Source: JAYEMH01 sp034717985 [NCBI: Candidatus Ratteibacteria bacterium]
GTDB taxonomy: Bacteria; CAZDME01; JAYEMH01
Direction: 5' to 3'
DNA length: 16,540 nt
Assembly (NCBI GenBank): GCA_034717985.1
Contig: JAYEMH010000037.1
Coordinates: forward strand, 14,249-30,788
How positions within the stretch are numbered: the stretch's first letter is position 1; each line of letters opens with the position of its first letter. The notes under the pieces are model-generated. The model made no database searches, was not told the DNA's origin, and saw only the letters and a program-made list of their open reading frames with translations. Below are positions 1 to 6,768 of this stretch, in pieces. A program made the position numbers and the translations under genes.

Positions 1-266
1 TTTCTCAAGCCTAATTTTTCCACAATGGCTTGATAGCGTTTCTTTTGGTGAGTTTGAAGATATTTCAAAAGACGCCGTCGTTGGGCCACCATCTGCAGAA
101 GTCCCCTTCGGGAATGGTGGTCTTTCAGATGTGTTTTGAAATGAGGGGATAAATAATTTATCCGCTCGGTTAAAAGCGCTATCTGAACTTCGGGGGAACC
201 GGTGTCCTTCTCGTGAACACCGTGTTTTTTAATCACGCCTTCTTTCTTATTTTTGCCTAAAGCCAC
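1..266 (-). CDS. rpsO: 30S ribosomal protein S15 (3' end cut by window edge)
   Basis: S15 is a primary 16S rRNA-binding protein of the small-subunit platform. The reverse strand reads from a GTG start (complement at 264-266) through hallmark S15 segments: [16 protein letters not shown], then [20 protein letters not shown], then VEKLGLR at the left edge. About 88 codons are visible against a usual length of 88-89, so only the last residue or two and the stop are missing. The GTG start is chosen because a strong AGGAGGTG ribosome-binding site lies just upstream (about 271-277) and the reading frame matches the family N-terminus. It is the last gene seen in the nusA-infB-rbfA-truB-ribF-rpsO order, separated from ribF by a 283-bp repeat-bearing gap that carries a promoter of its own. 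Identity is certain; whether S15 autoregulates through its leader cannot be judged. Confidence 0.97.
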   Translation of the reverse strand, partial: MALGKNKKEGVIKKHGVHEKDTGSPEVQIALLTERINYLSPHFKTHLKDHHSRRGLLQMVAQRRRLLKYLQTHQKKRYQAIVEKLGLR

Positions 267-306
267 TTAACACCTCCTGAATTTCTATTTTTAGGGCGCT
301 ACCCTT

Positions 307-420
307 GATTACACAGATTAAAATTTAGATTGCTCAGATTAAAAACATCATCGAGGACATCTGTGTAATCTTTTTAAAAATCTCTGTAATCATAGGCTGG
401 AACGAGTTTCGTGACAGCCT
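307..420. repeat. Intergenic repeat, copy A: inverted ACACAGATT units plus hairpin
   Basis: GATTACACAGAT (307-318) and its exact inverse (359-370) form a 12-bp inverted repeat. A further related unit, AATCTCTGTAATCA (379-392), is followed at once by a hairpin with arms AGGCTG (394-399) and CAGCCT (415-420) and inner arms ACGA/TCGT. The unit-plus-hairpin arrangement recurs at 2549-2586, so this is a dispersed element rather than part of either gene. It lies in the rpsO leader if the promoter at 450-478 is used. Confidence 0.6.
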
Positions 421-449
421 ATTCTATTTTTCCAGATGAATAGCTTTTT

Positions 450-478
450 AGTGTAGCACATAAAGCCGTAAAGGTAAA
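450..478 (-). promoter_or_regulatory. Candidate promoter of rpsO
   Basis: On the minus strand TTTACC (473-478) stands 17 bp before TACACT (450-455), and the -10 is preceded by TGC, an extended -10 form. The same TGC-TAYAYT arrangement appears at the nusA promoter and at both leader-RNA promoters in this window, which supports it. It would give rpsO a separate transcript starting about 175 nt before its start codon. Confidence 0.5.
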
Positions 479-489
479 GAGAAATAATA

Positions 490-564
490 GTTCATAAGTT
501 CCTGGCTCTTAGTTCATAGTTTTATTTCTACTCTTTTTGCTATGAGCCATCAGCAATGAGCTGT
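490..564. repeat. Degenerate GTTCATAG/ATGAGC-type intergenic repeat
   Basis: This stretch is built from imperfect copies of GTTCATA(A/G)G and GGCTC/ATGAGC words, such as GTTCATAAG at 490, GTTCATAG at 512 and ATGAGC at 543 and 557. Its right end overlaps the ribF stop codon region, so the last few ribF codons are drawn from it. Function unknown. Confidence 0.4.
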
Positions 565-1485
565 CGTAAAGAATTCCTTAGCCTTTTTTATGTCGAATCT
601 TATCTGGTTTATCAAATCATGCGGCGAATTAAATTTTAATTCACCCCGCAGGCGGCGAAGAATTTTTACCGAAAGTTCCCGGCCGTAAAGGTCGCCGGAA
701 TAATTAAACAGATACACCTCAAGAATCCTTTTCTGTTCATGAAAAGTCGGGCGCCTGCCCAGATTAAGCAGTCCGCGATAAAGGTTTTCCCGCTCTTCCA
801 CCTCAACTGCATAAATGCCGTCTTTTAAAATTAAATTGAGCGCCGGGGTGATATTTGCCGTGGGAAACCCCAGTGAAATCCCCCTTTTGCTTCCTCTAAC
901 CACCTCTCCTAAAATCGTGTAGGGCCGGCCAAGAAGTTTACCGGCCGAGCGGATATCTCCCTCCTTTAATAATTCCCGTATCCTGGTGCTGCTCACCGGT
1001 TCTTTTTTCAACCGGAACAAAGGCAGCGCCTTGACTTTAAAGCCTAATTTTCTTCCCCATTTTTTAAAGTCCTTAATGCTTCCTTTTCTGCCCTTGCCAA
1101 AACGATAATTTTCTCCGATAAAAATTTCTTTTGCTTGCAGTCGTTCCCGGATAATTTGGCGGGCAAACTTCAAAGGCGGCAGGCCGGCAAATGCCCGGTT
1201 AAAATCTGCCAGCAGGCAGATATTCATCCCGGCGGAACGGAATAAGTTCAATTTCTGCGACAGAGTGGTAAGCTGAGGCCGCAAACCTTTTTCTTTAAGA
1301 ACATTCAGGGGATGAACCGGAAAGGTAAAAATCAAGCTTGTCCCCTTAATTGTTTTTGCCCGCTTGACCACTTTTTTTAGAATGAACTGATGCCCTAAAT
1401 GCACGCCGTCAAAGTTGCCGATAGCCATCACTATGTTCGGGTGCTTATCCTTAGAAAAGTTTTTGATATCATGGATAACTTCCAT
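550..1485 (-). CDS. ribF: Bifunctional riboflavin kinase / FAD synthetase
   Basis: RibF phosphorylates riboflavin to FMN and adenylylates FMN to FAD in the cytosol. At 311 residues it has the usual two-domain length. The N-terminal FMN adenylyltransferase half shows GNFDGVHLGH (residues 23-32, the HxGH-type nucleotidyltransferase motif), IGENYRFGKGRKG (about 123-135) and SSTRIR (165-170). The C-terminal flavokinase half shows GEVVRGSKRGISLGFPTAN (193-211), DGIYAVEV, NLGRRPTF and a DLYGRELSV-type segment. The start lies four bases after the truB stop, so the two are translated from one message; its ribosome-binding site is weak, which fits translational coupling. The final residues (TTAHC) come from repeat-like DNA and look like a tail altered by an insertion or rearrangement. 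The catalytic motifs appear complete. Confidence 0.96.
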   Translation of the reverse strand: MEVIHDIKNFSKDKHPNIVMAIGNFDGVHLGHQFILKKVVKRAKTIKGTSLIFTFPVHPLNVLKEKGLRPQLTTLSQKLNLFRSAGMNICLLADFNRAFAGLPPLKFARQIIRERLQAKEIFIGENYRFGKGRKGSIKDFKKWGRKLGFKVKALPLFRLKKEPVSSTRIRELLKEGDIRSAGKLLGRPYTILGEVVRGSKRGISLGFPTANITPALNLILKDGIYAVEVEERENLYRGLLNLGRRPTFHEQKRILEVYLFNYSGDLYGRELSVKILRRLRGELKFNSPHDLINQIRFDIKKAKEFFTTAHC

Positions 1486-1489
1486 TTAC

Positions 1490-2185
1490 CTAATTTAACC
1501 CCGCTAAAATCTTTTCTTCCGGCACAATATGTTTTCTGAGGCTGTCCAGGTTTGTCAGGCTGTTTAGACTGACGCTTTCGGAAAAAACAAACGGCCCGTT
1601 CCGTAAACGAACTAAATCAAAAAGACATGCCCCGCAGCCGATCATCCGGCCTAAATCGTGAGCCAGGGTTCTGATATAGGTTCCTTTGGAACAATGGACA
1701 AAAAAATGAATGTATGGCGGCTCAAGCATTAGATTTTCGAATTTAAATACCTTTATCTTTCTCAGGCGGCGTTCTACCACCTGCCCTTTTCTGGCTAATT
1801 CAAATAAACGTTTTCCTTTATGACGGCGGGCAGAAAACATCGGCGTAAGCTGTTCCTGCTCGCCGCGAAACTTAGAGAGAAATTCTTCCAGATGCGCGTT
1901 CGTAATCGGCGGGATTGCATTTAAAAAAGCAACCTTCCCCTCGATATCCTGGGTGTCAGTCTGGATGCCCAGAAAAATGGTTCCCTCGTATTCCTTATCT
2001 TTCTGCAATAACTTTTCGGAAAGTTTGGTGGATTTGCCCAGGGCCAGCGGCAGGACCCCTCTGGCTAAAGGATCCAGCGTCCCTAAATGACCGACCCGCG
2101 GCGGTCTGAACCGTCTCCTGATTACATCGACAACATCGTGAGAGGTAAACCCTTTAGGCTTATCGATATTAAGAAATCCATTCAT
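1490..2185 (-). CDS. truB: tRNA pseudouridine(55) synthase
   Basis: TruB converts U55 of the tRNA T-loop to pseudouridine. The N-terminal GFLNIDKPKGFTSHDVV is followed by GHLGTLDPLARGVLPLALG, which holds the catalytic aspartate (D38), then KEYEGTIFLG with TDTQDIEG, LTPMFSARRHKGKRLFELAR, and the C-terminal CSKGTYIRTLAHDLG. At 231 residues it is much shorter than the E. coli enzyme of about 314; the catalytic core is complete, and what is missing is the C-terminal PUA-like extension, as in other compact bacterial versions. The ATG overlaps the rbfA stop by four bases (ATGA arrangement), a sign of coupled translation, and ribF follows after four bases. Confidence 0.96.
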   Translation of the reverse strand: MNGFLNIDKPKGFTSHDVVDVIRRRFRPPRVGHLGTLDPLARGVLPLALGKSTKLSEKLLQKDKEYEGTIFLGIQTDTQDIEGKVAFLNAIPPITNAHLEEFLSKFRGEQEQLTPMFSARRHKGKRLFELARKGQVVERRLRKIKVFKFENLMLEPPYIHFFVHCSKGTYIRTLAHDLGRMIGCGACLFDLVRLRNGPFVFSESVSLNSLTNLDSLRKHIVPEEKILAGLN

Positions 2186-2520
2186 TTTGTTTTCTTGAGC
2201 AGTGTTTCGATATGACAGGCATAATCCAGAGAATCGTCATATTTAAAGAAAACCTCCGGGGTATACCGCAGACGAATTTTATCTCTTAAGTGAGAACGGA
2301 TAAAACCAACCGCGCTCTTTAACCCTTTCAAAGCGGCTTTTTTCTGTTTTTCACTGCCAAGAATATTAACAAAAACCTGGGCGTGGCGGAGGTCCCGGGA
2401 GAGCTTAACCCTGGTTACGGTCACAAAACCGATTCGCGGGTCCTGGACTTCATTCTGGATTAACTCGCTAATTATTTTACGGAGGGAAGAGCGGACTTTA
2501 GCAACTCTCTGAGAGGACAT
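2182..2520 (-). CDS. rbfA: Ribosome-binding factor A
   Basis: RbfA is a small KH-fold factor that binds the immature 30S subunit and helps process the 16S 5' end. The 112-residue product has the expected length. It shows RVAKVRSSLRKIISELIQNE, then DPRIGFVTVTRVKLSRDLRHA, then a helical segment KSAVGFIRSHLRDKIRLRY with PEVFFKYDDSLD, matching the family throughout. The ATG at 2518-2520 has no clear Shine-Dalgarno sequence; the bases upstream are AT-rich and derive partly from the intergenic repeat at 2549-2586. Its stop overlaps the truB start. It follows infB, the usual place for rbfA. Confidence 0.95.
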   Translation of the reverse strand: MSSQRVAKVRSSLRKIISELIQNEVQDPRIGFVTVTRVKLSRDLRHAQVFVNILGSEKQKKAALKGLKSAVGFIRSHLRDKIRLRYTPEVFFKYDDSLDYACHIETLLKKTK

Positions 2521-2548
2521 ATTTAAATAAATTCTATACGATGTTTTT

Positions 2549-2586
2549 AATCTGTGTAATCAAGGGCGGCACTTTTGTGACGCCCT
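2549..2586. repeat. Intergenic repeat, copy B: AATCTGTGTAATCA plus hairpin
   Basis: AATCTGTGTAATCA (2549-2562) is followed directly by a hairpin with arms AGGGCG (2563-2568) and CGCCCT (2581-2586) and inner CAC/GTG around a TTTT loop. It is the same unit-plus-hairpin arrangement as 379-420, with different stem bases. It sits between infB and rbfA, inside the operon, and lacks a T-run on the minus strand, so it does not look like a terminator. Confidence 0.6.
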
Positions 2587-2592
2587 GTACTT

Positions 2593-4824
2593 TTAAAGCT
2601 GGGGCGCTATTTTTTCCAGATGGTAGGATTCGATTAAATCGCCTGCTTTTATATCATTAAAGTTGGCGATGCCTATCCCGAATTCCAAACCCATTCCTAC
2701 TTCCTTAACATCGTCCTTAAAACGGCGCAGGGAGGTAATGCTTCCTTCATGAACAATTGTTCCGTTTCTCACTATCCGGACGCGATTGGAGCGGGAAAAC
2801 TTTCCTTTGTTAACATAGGAACCGGCAATTACCTGCCCTTTGGGAAGGCGGAAAAGCTGCCGCACTTCGGCCCGGCCGGAAAAAATCTGTTTGTAAGTCG
2901 GCTCAAGCAAACCGGTCATGGCCAATTTCACCTCATCCAGCAGTTCATAAATTATCCGGTAGATATGGATATCAACCTTTTCTTTTTCCGCCAGGGCCTG
3001 GGCTTTAAAATCAGGCACAACGTTAAACCCGAAGATAATTGCGTTGGAAGCGGCCGCTAAAATAACATCCGACTCGTTAATTCCGCCCGCTCCGCTGTGT
3101 ATTACCTTGATTTTTACCTTGCCGGCGCCAAATTTCCCTAATGATTCTTTAACGGCCGTTACCGAGCCGAGAACATCGGCTTTTAAAATTAGCGGCAGTT
3201 CCTTCATTTTGCCGGTTTCAATCGCTTTATGTAAATCTTCCAGATGGATATGGGTAACACCCTTAAGGGCTTTTTCCCGTTCTTTTTCTTTTCTTATCAG
3301 GCTTATCTGGCGGGCTTTCTTTTCATCATTAACCGCCATAAAGGTTTCACCGACCGGCGGTATATTAGAAAAACCGAGTACTTCTACCGGAGTGGAAGGC
3401 CCGGCTTCTTTGATGCGGCGGCCATGGTCGGTAAACATCGCTTTAACCTTTCCGTATTCCGAGCCGCAGATAAAAATATCACCAACCCTTAAAGTGCCTT
3501 TCTGCACCAGAATGGCCGCAATCGGTCCTTTCCCTTTATGAATTTCGGCTTCAATCACCGTCCCTTCGGCTAAACGGCGGGCATTGGCTTTCAATTCTAA
3601 CATTTCTGCTTCCAGCAGCAGCATATCCAGAAGCTCATCAATCCCTTTTCCGGTTTTGGCGGAGACATTAACAAAAATCGTTTTTCCGCCCCACTCTTCG
3701 GCCACCAATTCATATTCGGTCATTTTTTTCTTGATCCGGCCAGGATTGACGTTGGGCTTGTCTATTTTATTTATGGCTACCAAAATCGGCACCTTGGCTG
3801 CCCTGGCGTGATCAATCGCCTCTACGGTTTGAGGCATCACCCCATCGTCGGCCGCCACCACCAGAACAACAATATCAGTTACTTTGGCGCCGTGGGCCCG
3901 CATGGAGGTAAAAGCTTCGTGTCCCGGGGTATCCAGAAAAACCACCCGGCCTTTATCCAGTTCCACTTCATAAGCGCCGATATGCTGGGTAATCTCCCCG
4001 GCCTCCCCTTCAGCAATTTTTGACTGGCGGATGGCATCCAGCAGGGTTGTCTTCCCGTGGTCAACGTGTCCCATAATAGTTACCACCGGGGAACGAGGTT
4101 TTAATTCTTTTTCCTCATCAACAATTTTTTCAACCGGTAAAATCTCTGTCTCATCAATCGTCACCTCTTTGGCCTCAACCCCAAAATCCTTAGCCACCAC
4201 CACGGCCACATCCTTGCTCAACCGCTGATTGATGGTCGCCATTATTCCGCGCGCCATCAAATTCTTTATCAATTCCCCGGGCGTAATTTTTAACTGCTGG
4301 GCCAACTCACCGACGGTGGGCGACTCCTTGAACTCCAAACTTAGCTTGGGGCCCTCCGGGGGAACAGTTTCTACTTCCTTTTTAACCGCAGGAGCAGCTT
4401 CAACTTTTTTCTCAACTACCACCGGGGGCGTTTTAACTTTCTCTTTAACCCGTCCGGTCAGCTCGGCTACCGTCGGGGACTTTTTCGGTTTCGAAGCCTT
4501 CTTAACCGGCTTCTTTTTAACGGCGCTCGGTTTCTTTTTTTTCTTCTCTTCCGGCTTTTCTTTTGCCTTTTCTTCTGCTTTTTTCTTTGGCTCCGTTTTA
4601 ATCTTTTTCTTGGTTTTCTTTACTTGAACCGCCGCTTTTTTGGGCTTGGCCGCTTTCTTTTTCCCGGAGCTTTTTTTCACCTTAACTTTCGCGCAAACCA
4701 ATTCGGCTGTTTTGGCATCAAGCAGGGAAAGATGATTTTTAACCTTAATGCCTAATCGTTTAAGCTCCGCCAGGAGCCGTTTATTTTCAATTCCTAATTT
4801 TTTCGCTAATTCATGCACCCGCAT
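2593..4824 (-). CDS. infB: Translation initiation factor IF-2
   Basis: IF-2 is the GTPase that brings initiator fMet-tRNA to the 30S subunit and promotes 50S joining. The 743-residue product starts with an IF2_N-type domain ([19 protein letters not shown]), followed by a lysine/alanine/proline-rich linker (about residues 48-165). A second IF2_N motif begins at about 168 ([19 protein letters not shown]). The G domain carries G1 GHVDHGKT (252-259), G2 within HIGAYEV (281-287), G3 DTPGH (298-302), G4 NKID (352-355) and G5 SAK (388-390). The remaining domains run to the C-terminus, with the usual [11 protein letters not shown] segment. The start at 4822-4824 follows a GAGGAAA ribosome-binding site and lies 12 bp after nusA. 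The linker repeats the words SPTVAEL and SPTVGEL, suggesting internal duplication. Confidence 0.98.
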   Translation of the reverse strand: MRVHELAKKLGIENKRLLAELKRLGIKVKNHLSLLDAKTAELVCAKVKVKKSSGKKKAAKPKKAAVQVKKTKKKIKTEPKKKAEEKAKEKPEEKKKKKPSAVKKKPVKKASKPKKSPTVAELTGRVKEKVKTPPVVVEKKVEAAPAVKKEVETVPPEGPKLSLEFKESPTVGELAQQLKITPGELIKNLMARGIMATINQRLSKDVAVVVAKDFGVEAKEVTIDETEILPVEKIVDEEKELKPRSPVVTIMGHVDHGKTTLLDAIRQSKIAEGEAGEITQHIGAYEVELDKGRVVFLDTPGHEAFTSMRAHGAKVTDIVVLVVAADDGVMPQTVEAIDHARAAKVPILVAINKIDKPNVNPGRIKKKMTEYELVAEEWGGKTIFVNVSAKTGKGIDELLDMLLLEAEMLELKANARRLAEGTVIEAEIHKGKGPIAAILVQKGTLRVGDIFICGSEYGKVKAMFTDHGRRIKEAGPSTPVEVLGFSNIPPVGETFMAVNDEKKARQISLIRKEKEREKALKGVTHIHLEDLHKAIETGKMKELPLILKADVLGSVTAVKESLGKFGAGKVKIKVIHSGAGGINESDVILAAASNAIIFGFNVVPDFKAQALAEKEKVDIHIYRIIYELLDEVKLAMTGLLEPTYKQIFSGRAEVRQLFRLPKGQVIAGSYVNKGKFSRSNRVRIVRNGTIVHEGSITSLRRFKDDVKEVGMGLEFGIGIANFNDIKAGDLIESYHLEKIAPQL

Positions 4825-4836
4825 AAAATTTTCCTC

Positions 4837-5964
4837 TTAACCGGTTTTTTTTACGGCCTCCAATATTTTCTCCACCGTCTTTTTGCCAATTCCCGGAACA
4901 GCCATTAAATCTTTGATTTCGGTCGCTAAAAGTTTATCTAAAGTGTCAAAGCCCGCTTCAGCCAGCTTATCTAAAGTTTTTTGGCCGATGCCTGAAAGAT
5001 GGGATAAAGGCACTACCTTTTTTTCCGCGGCCAGCTTGGATTCGGTTTTTATGTCAATTTTCCAGCCGGTTAATTTTACCGCTAAACGGACGTTTTGTCC
5101 TTTTTTGCCAATGGCCAGAGATAACTGGTCATCAGGCACAACAATTTCTGCTTCTCTGTTTTTCAGGTTAAGATTTACCTGCGCTATTTTCGCCGGGCTC
5201 AAAGCGGCCGTCAGGTAGGCCTCCCTATCTTCATTCCAGCGGATGATATCAATCTTTTCGCCCTTCAGTTCCCGGACAATAAGCTTAATTCTACTTCCTC
5301 TCATACCCACGCAGGCTCCCACCGGATCCACATTTTCCTGTGTGGAGTGAACGGCAATTTTAGTGCGTTCTCCCGGCTCGCGGGCAATCGCCTTGACCTC
5401 AACTATCCCATCGGTAATTTCCGGAACCTCTAATTCAAACAGCGTCTTGACAAAATCAGGGTGGGTTCGGGACAGGATAAGCTGCGGACCCTTGGAAGTT
5501 TTTCTCACCTCTAAAAGATAAAACTGCACCCGTTCTCTGGGTTGATAGGTTTCTCCCCGGATTTGCTCCCGGAAAGGCAGAATCCCTTCGGTATTACCCA
5601 GGTCTATTATTTTGTTTTTGTACTCCTCCCGCTGGACAAAGCCGGTTATAATCGTTCCCTGTTTGTCCTTGAAATCTTCATAGACAACTTCCTTTTCCGC
5701 TTCGCGGATTTTCTGGATGACAACCTGACGGGCTGTCTGGGCGGCAATCCGGCCGAAGTTTGCCGGCGTAATTTCCTTGCGTCCGGAAAAAACTTTGAAA
5801 ACTCCGGTTTTACCGTTTATTCTCACCTTTATATCCTCATCCTGGCCAAACCGCTTGCGGGCCGCCGAAAGAAGAGCCGCCTCGATGGTTTTAAGCAAAA
5901 CCTCTTTATTTATGCCCTTTTCTCTTTCCAAATGCTCTAAAATAACAAGAATATCGCCATTCAT
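4837..5964 (-). CDS. nusA: Transcription termination/antitermination factor NusA
   Basis: NusA binds RNA polymerase and modulates pausing, termination and antitermination. The start is placed at the ATG at 5962-5964 because a GAGGT ribosome-binding site lies eight bases upstream and the family N-terminus ([18 protein letters not shown]) begins there. An upstream in-frame start at 6009 would lie inside the leader hairpin. The 375-residue product has the N-terminal polymerase-binding domain (1-95), an S1 domain (about 100-170, with GTIITGFV and GILP), KH domains with GMRGSR (220-225) and GKKGQN (286-291), and a C-terminal helix-hairpin-helix region with two GIG motifs (about 320-375). It is the first gene of the operon here; rimP, normally upstream, is not present in this window. 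Confidence 0.97.
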   Translation of the reverse strand: MNGDILVILEHLEREKGINKEVLLKTIEAALLSAARKRFGQDEDIKVRINGKTGVFKVFSGRKEITPANFGRIAAQTARQVVIQKIREAEKEVVYEDFKDKQGTIITGFVQREEYKNKIIDLGNTEGILPFREQIRGETYQPRERVQFYLLEVRKTSKGPQLILSRTHPDFVKTLFELEVPEITDGIVEVKAIAREPGERTKIAVHSTQENVDPVGACVGMRGSRIKLIVRELKGEKIDIIRWNEDREAYLTAALSPAKIAQVNLNLKNREAEIVVPDDQLSLAIGKKGQNVRLAVKLTGWKIDIKTESKLAAEKKVVPLSHLSGIGQKTLDKLAEAGFDTLDKLLATEIKDLMAVPGIGKKTVEKILEAVKKTG

Positions 5965-5991
5965 TTTCGTTACCTCATTTTTAAGAATAAA

Positions 5992-6017
5992 AAAAGTGGG
6001 GAACCGCACCCACTTTT
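5992..6017 (-). terminator. Terminator-like hairpin in the nusA leader (possible attenuator)
   Basis: On the minus strand AAAAGTGGG (6017-6009) pairs perfectly with CCCACTTTT (6000-5992) around an eight-base loop, and the T-run continues to 5989, giving a textbook intrinsic terminator. It lies between the candidate nusA promoter and the nusA ribosome-binding site, so it would end transcription before the operon unless relieved. A comparable hairpin is known as the rimP leader of rimP-nusA operons; here it stands before nusA with no rimP. On the plus strand the same hairpin lacks a good T-tail. Confidence 0.75.
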
Positions 6018-6047
6018 AGGATTCATTCCTAACCTTCATCTATGCTG

Positions 6048-6076
6048 AATGTAGCATATATAAAGAAAGAATGCAA
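6048..6076 (-). promoter_or_regulatory. Candidate promoter of the nusA operon
   Basis: On the minus strand TTGCAT (6071-6076) precedes TACATT (6048-6053) by 17 bp, with TGC before the -10 (extended form). TATGCT/AGCATA (6041-6046 and 6053-6058) forms a dyad across the -10. Transcription would start about 25 bases before the leader hairpin. Confidence 0.6.
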
Positions 6077-6144
6077 GGAAAATTTTAGCGAATGTCAAAA
6101 AAGAAGACAGGCTGCTTTTTGTAACGGAGGGATTTAATTTAGCG

Positions 6145-6267
6145 CTAATTGGCGCCGGTGAGGTCACGCGCGTTTTTGATGTAGGATTTGTGTTCTTCCG
6201 TCACTTCTTGTAATGCTGTGATTTCAAAGATGTCTTTCTTTTTATTATACAGCTTCAAGTGCCTTCG
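6145..6267 (-). pseudogene. 3' remnant of a large exported-protein gene
   Basis: The reverse strand encodes about 40 residues that match the C-terminus of the giant protein at 7956: RHLKLYNKKKDIFEIT here against RYLKLYNMEKDIFEIT there, and it ends ARDLTGAN then TAG (6145-6147) against IRNLSGAN then TAA. Upstream of this tail the sequence switches at once (about 6264) to DNA matching the untranslated leader of the giant gene, which begins at about 13665. Nothing of the signal peptide or the body of the protein is left, and no credible start codon serves the tail. I read it as a paralogous gene collapsed by an internal deletion that joined leader to tail. Its last 31 bases also match the tail at 14784-14814 with one difference, so the lost gene could have resembled either neighbour. 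Confidence 0.8.
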
Positions 6268-6494
6268 TAAAAACAAAAATTTTACCACCGAAACACTGAA
6301 TTTAAGAAGCACAGAATTTTAAAAAAATTTACGCCATAACTCCATAGGTCTATATTTCAAATTCATTTTTCAGTATCTCCGAGCTTCCGTGCTTCAGTGG
6401 TTAATTTTCTTTTTTTGTTTTTCTATTAGAGGGACGGGCGTGCCCGTCCCCTACAATATTTTTTGATTCTTTTAAAATCCTGTAAATCCTGTCA
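6264..6494 (-). repeat. Leader-region repeat, copy 1 (matches 13665-13829)
   Basis: From TTCGTAAAAAC onward this stretch aligns with 13665-13829 almost base for base, including CACCGAAACACTGAA, a run of A's, TTCAGT-TCTCCG and GTGCTTCA, and the tandem words AATCCTGTAAATCCTGT near the right end. The only large difference is a 65-bp insertion (6397-6461). Within it, ACCACCGAAACACTGAA and the inverse of TTCAGTGTCTCCG are opposed, so a dispersed repeat pair makes up part of this leader. Confidence 0.8.
6397..6461. repeat. 65-bp insertion with GC-rich palindrome
   Basis: The bases between GCTTCA and TTTGATTCT are absent from the matching leader at 13792-13806. The insertion contains a perfect palindrome with 9-bp arms GGGACGGGC / GCCCGTCCC (6431-6450), much more GC-rich than its surroundings. 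It looks like a small dispersed palindromic element. No target duplication is evident to me. Confidence 0.55.
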
Positions 6495-6495
6495 G

Positions 6496-6619
6496 AAATA
6501 AAAAGGCCGAATCACCTATATTCTAGGCAACTCAGCCTACGCCAAAAAGCGCTGACGCACTGTAGTTTTGCGGGCCCTGTACCCTACGTGGTATGGGGCG
6601 TGCCTTTTTCTAGAACCGC
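6496..6619 (-). promoter_or_regulatory. Structured leader RNA with terminator, copy 1 (GEMM/c-di-GMP-I-like riboswitch candidate)
   Basis: On the minus strand, a stem-loop with GCCCC...TACC / GGTA...AGGGC arms follows GGCA (6604-6601). Then come GCAAAACTAC, a hairpin closed by CTAC/GTAG, and GGCTGAG-TTGCC. The TTGCC can pair with the first GGCA to close the aptamer. Alternatively GGCTGAGTTGCC (6537-6526) pairs over 12 bp with 6516-6505 and is followed by TTTTTATTT, making an intrinsic terminator. Two competing structures sharing one strand is classical riboswitch design. The blocks GGCA / GCAAA / TTGCC match the junction of c-di-GMP-I aptamers, but the GAAA loop of P2 is not seen. This copy drives only the gene remnant at 6145 and perhaps read-through into nusA. 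Confidence 0.55.
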
Positions 6620-6646
6620 TTATCCTACTTTTACACTCTTATACGA

Positions 6647-6675
6647 AGTATAGCATATCAATCTTGAAAAAGCAA
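6647..6675 (-). promoter_or_regulatory. Promoter of leader RNA copy 1
   Basis: On the minus strand TTGCTT (6670-6675) precedes TATACT (6647-6652) by 17 bp, with TGC before the -10. It is conserved at the second leader (13977-14006), including the T-run before the -35, and lies back to back with the plus-strand promoter at 6699. Confidence 0.7.
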
Positions 6676-6698
6676 AAAAATCTTGTTGAAAATATTTA

Positions 6699-6728
6699 TT
6701 GACAAAACATCAATAGATGTTCTAAAAT
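6699..6728 (+). promoter_or_regulatory. Promoter of the nucleotidyltransferase/HEPN pair
   Basis: TTGACA (6699-6704) and TAAAAT (6723-6728) are separated by 18 bp, about 40 bases before the start codon at 6769. The -35 is a perfect consensus. Confidence 0.65.
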
Positions 6729-6757
6729 ATAAAACAGTTGTTCCATATAATAGAACA
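6718..6757. promoter_or_regulatory. Candidate operator: TGTTCTA ... TGTTC ... TAGAACA
   Basis: TGTTCTA (6718-6724) overlaps the -10 and is the exact inverse of TAGAACA (6751-6757). A second TGTTC lies at 6739-6743, 21 bp (two helical turns) from the first, and also faces the GAACA at 6753-6757. A shorter dyad ACATC/GATGT lies in the spacer (6707-6720). The downstream protein has an N-terminal winged-helix-like domain, so autorepression is a reasonable inference. Confidence 0.45.
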
Positions 6758-6768
6758 GGAGATAAAAT

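Noticed and set aside
4229-4627. Plus-strand open frame rich in phenylalanine and serine
   Set aside because: It is the antisense of the lysine/alanine-rich linker of infB.
5965-6009. Extra N-terminal residues of NusA from the upstream in-frame start
   Set aside because: They would be encoded by the leader terminator hairpin, and a good ribosome-binding site precedes the internal ATG.
6431-6450. Plus-strand intrinsic terminator at the GC-rich palindrome
   Set aside because: No plus-strand gene lies upstream in the window, the T-run is interrupted, and the segment is an insertion relative to the other leader.
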